DNA of 62,700 nt from Herbaspirillum autotrophicum (GTDB lineage: Bacteria; Pseudomonadota; Gammaproteobacteria; Burkholderiales; Burkholderiaceae_D): the NCBI RefSeq assembly GCF_001189915.1, contig NZ_LFLS01000037.1, positions 1 to 62,700 of the forward strand, read 5' to 3'. Shown here piece after piece: positions 57,708-62,700 of the stretch (positions are counted from its first letter, which is position 1; every line of letters starts with the position of its first letter). The notes under the pieces were generated by a model. The model was not told the origin of the DNA. It saw only the letters and a list, made by a program, of their open reading frames with translations, and made no database searches. The position numbers were made by a program, and so were the translations under genes.

Positions 57708-59548
57708 AGGAAGCCCATCATCTTCCAGAACGGAATCGAGGCATACACTGCCAGCAATCGCGCCACATTCATGAAAGCATTGAAATACAGAAAGGATTTT
57801 TCATCGTAGAGCGACTTGTTCTTGTTCAAATCATGCAATTGCAGATAGTAAGAACTCTGGAACGGCAAAAACCAGATTTCCGAAAACAGCAAGATGATGA
57901 AACCGATCACCCACGAATTGATACCGGCGCTCTCGGCCAACGGCATCAGCACGGCCGCCGCGACAATCACGGTGGCATTGTTGGGCACCACCAGCCGTGC
58001 CAAGCACATCAGGCCGAACAGCCACAATACGAACCACAGGAAATGGTCGTGCATGTATTGGCCGAGCGCCGGCAATGCCGCCACGAACACGGTATCGAGC
58101 CGCAAATAGCCGATGGTGGCGGCCAGGCCGGTGACGCCGCTCATATAGAGCAAAAAGGTCCAGTCCACCTTGTCGCGAAATTCCTGGCGTTTGAGAAAGC
58201 CGCACAAGACCAGCACGCACAAGGCAGTGAAACCCAGCCAGGGCGGAGAAATATCATGAATCGCGCTGGTGGCCACGCCGCCGACAATGAACAACAGGCT
58301 GAACAATGCTGCCCACTCGCGCTTCTTCAGTTTGCCGAGCAGTTGCAATTGTTGTTCGACGCGCTCTTTCGGCAATTGCGGAATTTCCTGATTGCGAAAC
58401 CAGATCGCCGACCCGGCCGCATAAAGCAGTAACAACGCCAGCAACACCACGCCGGCACTGCTGAACCAAGTCAGCAACTGAAAATATTCCTGATCCTGTC
58501 GCGGCATCAGGCCCGCCACCGCATAGTTGATCGACTTGCTGGTCAACAGCATTGCCGACAACAACGTGGTGCCGCTGAAGCAAGCCATCGCCAGCCGCGT
58601 TGCCGCCGCGCCGCGCGGCTTCAATCCCAGACTGTCGGCCATGTCGGCATAGAACGGCGCCACCAGTGCCATGCGGCCGTTGAGCGTGGGAATGATCGGG
58701 GTAATCATGGCGCCCACCGAAAACAGACTGAACACTTGCCAGAACTGGGTATTGGGCAAGCGCCGCAACAAAATCAGCATGAAACGGTAGCTCAATCCCG
58801 AACTCACCACGACCGTGCCGAGCGCCAGCGTGCTCAAGGCCATCAGGAAACCATCGGAGGCAAACCCGGACATGATCACCGGCGTCGGCACCAGCCCCGT
58901 CAAGAGCACCCCCAATACCGCAAACAGCGCCGGAATATACTCATCGACCAAGGTGAACGACCACATCATCACTGCCGCCGCAAAGATTGCCGCAAAAATC
59001 GTGGTGGTCCGGTTCAGCCCCCATTGCTCGCCATAACCCAACAGCAGCAACGGCAACAGCAAGGCCAGCAGCCATCCGATAATCCGTGCCGGTTTCAGCG
59101 CCGGCTTTTTACTTGTCACCGCCGCAGCGGCGACCGGCGTCGCCTGCGCCAGCTTCTCGCCGGCCAGATGACTGGTCAGCGACAACAGCAATTCATCCTT
59201 GAGTGACGGATTGGCCGCGGCCAGTGTCAGCATCGCCGCCTTGGGAATTTGCAGCAAGGAAACCTCGCCCAGCGCCCGCGCATTGGTCAGATAATGCCGC
59301 GCGCCATGCACCACCTCTTCGCCGAGGCGTTGATGCTGCAAGCCGAACTCCCGTCCCAGCGGCGATATGAGCCGCACCGATCCCTGCAACAGCAGGTAGA
59401 AATGCGTCGCTTTGTCGGTGGTGCTGAAGATCGCTTCGCCAGCCTGGCAGCGCCGCTCCGTCATTTGCGGCAGCAACGCCGCCAGACTTTGCTGGCTGCA
59501 GGTGGCAAAAAGGGGTTCAAGCAATAATGCTTGCGTAGTATTTTTCAT
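57704..59548 (-). CDS. Cyclic-nucleotide-binding domain fused to a DASS/SLC13 anion permease
   Basis: A 614-residue protein with two parts. Residues about 5-125 form a CNBD/Crp-like domain (LEPLFATCSQQSLAALLPQM, AGEAIFSTTDKATHFYLLLQ, LGEEVVHGARHYLTNARALG). After an Ala/Lys linker, about 155-614 is a permease with 11 to 12 transmembrane segments and DASS features: IIPTLNGRMALVAPF and VVPNNATVIVAAAVLMPLAE, the two hairpin-tip motifs that correspond to the SNT-type Na+ and carboxylate sites. Substrates of the family are dicarboxylates or sulfate. The CNBD would gate transport by a nucleotide or by another ligand. I start at 59548, just before the CNBD; an upstream frame has no support. Confidence 0.88.
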   Translation of the reverse strand: MKNTTQALLLEPLFATCSQQSLAALLPQMTERRCQAGEAIFSTTDKATHFYLLLQGSVRLISPLGREFGLQHQRLGEEVVHGARHYLTNARALGEVSLLQIPKAAMLTLAAANPSLKDELLLSLTSHLAGEKLAQATPVAAAAVTSKKPALKPARIIGWLLALLLPLLLLGYGEQWGLNRTTTIFAAIFAAAVMMWSFTLVDEYIPALFAVLGVLLTGLVPTPVIMSGFASDGFLMALSTLALGTVVVSSGLSYRFMLILLRRLPNTQFWQVFSLFSVGAMITPIIPTLNGRMALVAPFYADMADSLGLKPRGAAATRLAMACFSGTTLLSAMLLTSKSINYAVAGLMPRQDQEYFQLLTWFSSAGVVLLALLLLYAAGSAIWFRNQEIPQLPKERVEQQLQLLGKLKKREWAALFSLLFIVGGVATSAIHDISPPWLGFTALCVLVLCGFLKRQEFRDKVDWTFLLYMSGVTGLAATIGYLRLDTVFVAALPALGQYMHDHFLWFVLWLFGLMCLARLVVPNNATVIVAAAVLMPLAESAGINSWVIGFIILLFSEIWFLPFQSSYYLQLHDLNKNKSLYDEKSFLYFNAFMNVARLLAVYASIPFWKMMGFL

Positions 59549-59732
59549 GTCGGATGAATGGCATAGGCTGTCCGTGAACGCCTCATCCGCTTGCGTGCAC
59601 TTGAACCACGCACTGACCGCTGAGGACGCCCCGCGACGATAGTGCATCAGTTGCGCACTACTTCATCCATGAAAGAAACAGGGTATTTGATGCTTTATGA
59701 CCGCTTTGCCGGCCTTCTTCTTTCAATCCCAA

Positions 59733-59766
59733 GCAAAAACGCCTGCCGGATCAGCGGCAGGCGTTT
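59733..59766 (-). terminator. Rho-independent terminator
   Basis: On the minus strand AACGCCTGCCG, a short loop and CGGCAGGCGTT precede TTTGCTT. It serves the leftward exported-protein gene whose stop is at 59795. The 185 bases between it and the permease start hold no gene that I can support. Confidence 0.85.
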
Positions 59767-59794
59767 CTGGTTTCGGTATCAGGCCACGGAACAA

Positions 59795-60253
59795 TCAGTA
59801 GCCGGCGTCCCGGATTGCATCTTTGGTCGCATGCAAGGCGATGTCGATATGGCGCAAGGCGTCGGCCTGCAAACCGCGTACGCGCGGATCGTCTTCTTCA
59901 TGGGCAACATCCTGATGCGCCTTTTCCAGCGCATGGACCGCATCGTGCAGACGACCGCGGCGATCAGGGCTGGCATCGGGACGCTCCGGACGCCCCATAT
60001 TCTTGCCGACATCCACGCCCAGTTGCGTGACCGCGCGCGCGGCCTGATCGATTTCAGCCAGTGCCAGTTGCTCATTGCGGCCCATTTGCCAGTTGTCACC
60101 GGGACGATGATCAATCAGCCAGCGCGCCAGATGCAAGTCAGCGTCGGCATGCGCATAATAGGGATGACGGCCGGGTTCATCCGCATGGGCGGAAAAAATC
60201 GTCAATGCCGGCACCATCAGGCTCAGTAACGCCAGTTTTTTTATCATTTTCAT
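59795..60253 (-). CDS. Small exported helical protein of unknown function
   Basis: A 152-residue protein with a signal peptide (MKMIKKLALLSLMVPALTIFSAHA). The mature part begins HPYYAHADADLHLARWLIDH, a segment I have seen in betaproteobacterial proteins of unknown function with paired HPxYxHAxxDL motifs, and continues as charged helices with alternating Arg/His and Asp/Glu (QLALAEIDQAARAV; HDAVHALEKAHQDVAHEED). GGAGT precedes the ATG at 60253. It has its own terminator. The periplasmic role is unknown. Confidence 0.78.
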   Translation of the reverse strand: MKMIKKLALLSLMVPALTIFSAHADEPGRHPYYAHADADLHLARWLIDHRPGDNWQMGRNEQLALAEIDQAARAVTQLGVDVGKNMGRPERPDASPDRRGRLHDAVHALEKAHQDVAHEEDDPRVRGLQADALRHIDIALHATKDAIRDAGY

Positions 60254-60316
60254 TTGCCACTCCTGTTGTCGTTGAAACATACCTCACTGTTGGCTGCCCG
60301 GAATTTCACGATCCGG

Positions 60317-60442
60317 TCAGTGACCATAGTACGGGCCGTGATAAGGCCGGTAATAGCCGGGACCTGCGGGGACTACGATGCAGGCAGACAATGTCGTGCT
60401 CAGTACGACACCTATCAAAATCAGTTTGACCAGCTTTTTCAT
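60317..60442 (-). CDS. Very small lipoprotein
   Basis: A 41-residue peptide: MKKLVKLILIGVVLSTTLSAC is a lipoprotein signal with lipobox LSAC, leaving a mature chain of about 21 residues rich in Pro, Tyr, Gly and His (GPGYYRPYHGPYYGH). GGAGG sits six bases before the ATG, so translation is likely. Its start lies 63 bases after a possible upstream region and it runs in the same direction as the exported protein that follows. Family unknown; such short Tyr/Gly/Pro lipoproteins are often overlooked. Confidence 0.7.
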   Translation of the reverse strand: MKKLVKLILIGVVLSTTLSACIVVPAGPGYYRPYHGPYYGH

Positions 60443-60625
60443 GATGACCTCCTTGGACTTGAATAATGGATGCAGCTTGCGCGCATAGAAAAGAAGCAGG
60501 TAATTCCGATCCGTTTCAGGTGTAATCAATTATTTCCCTCGTCCCGGGGAATCGCCGTTAAAACCCGACCGGCTGCGGTAAAATGTCCGACAACCCATAC
60601 ATCCAGGCAATATTTCCAAGCATCC

Positions 60626-62380
60626 ATGAGCAACGAACTGAAAAACGGTCACGTCCCCGCCCCTTCCACCAACTTCCTGCGCGGCATCATCGAGGCCGAT
60701 CTGGCCGCCGGTACTTATGCCGGTCGCACAGACAGCCAGGGACAGGCACTGCCGCCGATGGTGACGCGTTTCCCGCCGGAACCGAATGGCTATCTGCATA
60801 TCGGCCACGCCAAAGCGATCTGCCTCAACTTCGGTCTGGCGCGTGACTACGGCGGCCGCTGCCATTTGCGCTTCGACGACACCAATCCTGAAAAGGAAGA
60901 TCAGGAATTCGTCGACACCATCATTGACTCGGTCAAATGGCTCGGCTTCGACTGGCAACAAGACGGCAAGCCGCATCTGTACTACGCCAGCAATTACTTC
61001 GACACCATGTACGCCGGCGCCCAGGCGCTGATCCGTTCCGGCCTCGCCTATGTCGATGAACAAAGCGCCGATGAAATGCGCGCTACCCGCGGCACCCTGA
61101 CCGAACCGGGCACCGACTCGCCATGGCGCAACCGTACCGCCGAAGAATCGCTGCGCCTGTTTGAAGAGATGCGCGATGGCAAGCATGCCGATGGCAGCCT
61201 GATCCTGCGCGCCAAAATCGACATGGCCAGCCCCAACATGAATCTGCGCGATCCGGCCATTTACCGCATTCGTCACGCCACCCATCACAACACCGGCGAC
61301 AAGTGGTGTGTCTATCCGATGTACGCGTTCGCGCATCCGATTGAAGATGCCCTGGAAAACATCAGCCACTCGATCTGCACGCTCGAATTCGAAGATCAGC
61401 GTCCGTTCTACGACTGGGTACTGGCACGCTTGTCGGACGAAGGTCTGTTCAAGAAGCCGCTGCCGCATCAGTATGAATTCGCCCGCCTGAATCTGACCTA
61501 CATCATCACCAGCAAGCGCAAGCTCAAGCAACTGGTGGATGAAAAGATCGTCGACGGCTGGGATGACCCGCGCATGCCGACCATCGTCGGTCTGCGCCGG
61601 CGCGGCTATACGCCGGAAGCGATTCGCCTGATGTGCGACCGCACCGGTGCCTCCAAGAACAACAGCTGGATCGATTACAGCATCCTCGAAGGCGCACTGC
61701 GGGACGATCTTGATCCCAAGGCACCGCGCGCCGTCGCCGTGCTGCGACCGCTGAAACTGATCATCGACAATTTCCCGGAAAACCACAGCGTCGAGTGCAG
61801 CGCACCGGTATATCCGCCGGCCCATCCGCTGCACGACAGCGAACACCGCCGTTTCCCGATCAGCAAGAATCTGTGGATCGAACAGGAAGACTTCATGGAA
61901 GTCCCGACCAAGGGTTACTTCCGTCTGTTCCCGGGCAACAAGGTGCGCCTGCGCTACGGTTATGTGGTGGAATGTACCGGCTGCGACAAGGATGCGAACG
62001 GTAACGTCATCGCCGTGCATTGCAATTACTTTGAAGACAGCAAGAGCGGTACGCCGGGCAGCGCCAATTACAAGGTCAAGGGCAACCTGCACTGGGTCAG
62101 CGCCGACCATGCGCTGCACACTGAAGTGCGCCTGTATGACCGCCTGTTCACGGATGCGCATCCGGATGCCGGCGGCAAGGATTTCAAACTGGCGCTCAAT
62201 CCGAACTCCAGAGAAGTCATTGAAGCCTGCCTGGAACCAACGCTCAACGCGGCCAAGCCGGGCGAAATTTACCAGTTTGAGCGACACGGCTACTTTGTAG
62301 TTGATCACATCGATGCCGCCAGCGACAAACCGGTGTTCAACCGCGCTGTCACCTTAAAGGACAGCTGGGTCGCGAAATAA
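60626..62380 (+). CDS. glnS: Glutamine-tRNA ligase
   Basis: A 584-residue class I glutaminyl-tRNA synthetase. The signature PNGYLHIGHAKAICLNFGLA (HIGH) and ITSKRKLKQLVDE (the KMSKS-equivalent) are intact, with RFDDTNPEKEDQEFVDTI and the anticodon-binding beta-barrel at the C-terminus. The ATG at 60626 gives the usual MSNELKNGH-like start; an in-frame extension to 60470 is unsupported. A possible TAAAAT -10 lies about 45 bases upstream. Confidence 0.97.
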   Translation: MSNELKNGHVPAPSTNFLRGIIEADLAAGTYAGRTDSQGQALPPMVTRFPPEPNGYLHIGHAKAICLNFGLARDYGGRCHLRFDDTNPEKEDQEFVDTIIDSVKWLGFDWQQDGKPHLYYASNYFDTMYAGAQALIRSGLAYVDEQSADEMRATRGTLTEPGTDSPWRNRTAEESLRLFEEMRDGKHADGSLILRAKIDMASPNMNLRDPAIYRIRHATHHNTGDKWCVYPMYAFAHPIEDALENISHSICTLEFEDQRPFYDWVLARLSDEGLFKKPLPHQYEFARLNLTYIITSKRKLKQLVDEKIVDGWDDPRMPTIVGLRRRGYTPEAIRLMCDRTGASKNNSWIDYSILEGALRDDLDPKAPRAVAVLRPLKLIIDNFPENHSVECSAPVYPPAHPLHDSEHRRFPISKNLWIEQEDFMEVPTKGYFRLFPGNKVRLRYGYVVECTGCDKDANGNVIAVHCNYFEDSKSGTPGSANYKVKGNLHWVSADHALHTEVRLYDRLFTDAHPDAGGKDFKLALNPNSREVIEACLEPTLNAAKPGEIYQFERHGYFVVDHIDAASDKPVFNRAVTLKDSWVAK

Positions 62381-62434
62381 GTCTCTCAGAGAAAACAGCA
62401 ACAATTGCATTCGACACCGACTGGAGCTATCGCC

Positions 62435-62700
62435 ATGTTTGAAGTACTGGAAATCAAGCGTTTCTCGTTTGGCACCATCTACAAAATCCTGGCAATCGCC
62501 TCAGGCTTTTCGATGGTGCCGCTGTCCATCCTGATGGGTCTGTGCGCCTTCTTCGGGGCCGAGACCATTGTCTGGAACGGCCAGCATCTGACCGGCATGC
62601 GCGGCCTGGTGGTATCGCCGCTGGTGGGCGTGGTGTTGTCACTGATTTTCACCGGTTTTCTCGGCACCCTGTTCGCCTGCGGTTTGTGGCTCTACTCCAA
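62435..62700 (+). CDS. Membrane protein, N-terminal fragment
   Basis: Starts with ATG at 62435 after a GGAGC-like site and runs off the window. The first about 88 residues hold two hydrophobic segments (about residues 22-42 and 60-87) around an amphipathic N-terminus MFEVLEIKRFSFGTIYKI. No family is recognised from this fragment. Confidence 0.7.
   Translation, partial: MFEVLEIKRFSFGTIYKILAIASGFSMVPLSILMGLCAFFGAETIVWNGQHLTGMRGLVVSPLVGVVLSLIFTGFLGTLFACGLWLYS

Overview
The window (about 62.7 kb, GC-rich, dense, long same-strand operons) reads as chromosome of a betaproteobacterium, most likely order Burkholderiales and family Oxalobacteraceae or a close relative. The signs are the rimP-nusA-infB-rbfA-truB block, a RibB carrying a dead GTP-cyclohydrolase-like tail, a DUF4148 protein beside a CusRS-type system, a PenA-like Tat-lipoprotein beta-lactamase, and the protein similarities in general. 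This placement is from recall of family features; no search was run. No insertion sequence, prophage, CRISPR array or tRNA gene was seen.

Layout. 1-350: 3' end of a fructose-type PTS permease. 390-5991: a sugar-acid catabolic locus with a DUF1537 kinase, a RuBisCO-like protein, a VOC protein and a Tat-exported TRAP binding protein in one leftward operon, divergent from a LacI-family regulator. 6043-19028: two RND efflux systems. The first has its own outer-membrane factor and a CusRS-like two-component pair; the second lacks an outer-membrane factor and points back toward the first. CusR-like inverted repeats lie before the first operon and before a small DUF4148 gene between the two systems. 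19137-19232: the 4.5S SRP RNA. 19351-22239: ubiD and a lytic transglycosylase with a long structured 5' leader behind a strong sigma-70 promoter. 22340-26956: a leftward dusA-ribBX-ribH-nusB-aminotransferase run. 27225-31632: accessory genes (GNAT, class A beta-lactamase, alpha/beta hydrolase, MgtC-like, DUF2252).

31765-43757 is core translation and chromosome machinery, all leftward: a possible small RNA, typA, truB, rbfA, infB, nusA, rimP, rluB, scpB. 44165-51884 holds a PAS-GGDEF-EAL protein, a glutamate-synthase-like flavoprotein, and the alaS-nudix-tusA-like run. 52114-53489 holds three small exported Lys/His-rich or repeat proteins. Then come ugpQ, a 2TM-LytS-LytTR operon, and a two-gene transport operon in which a cyclic-nucleotide-binding domain is fused to a DASS/SLC13 permease overlapping a membrane-anchored ABC-type binding protein. 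The window ends with two small exported proteins, glnS and a partial membrane protein.

The best candidates for undescribed biology are the RuBisCO-like/DUF1537/VOC catabolic operon, the CNBD-DASS plus binding-protein pair, the Lys/His-rich exported protein cluster, and the structured leader of the lytic transglycosylase gene.
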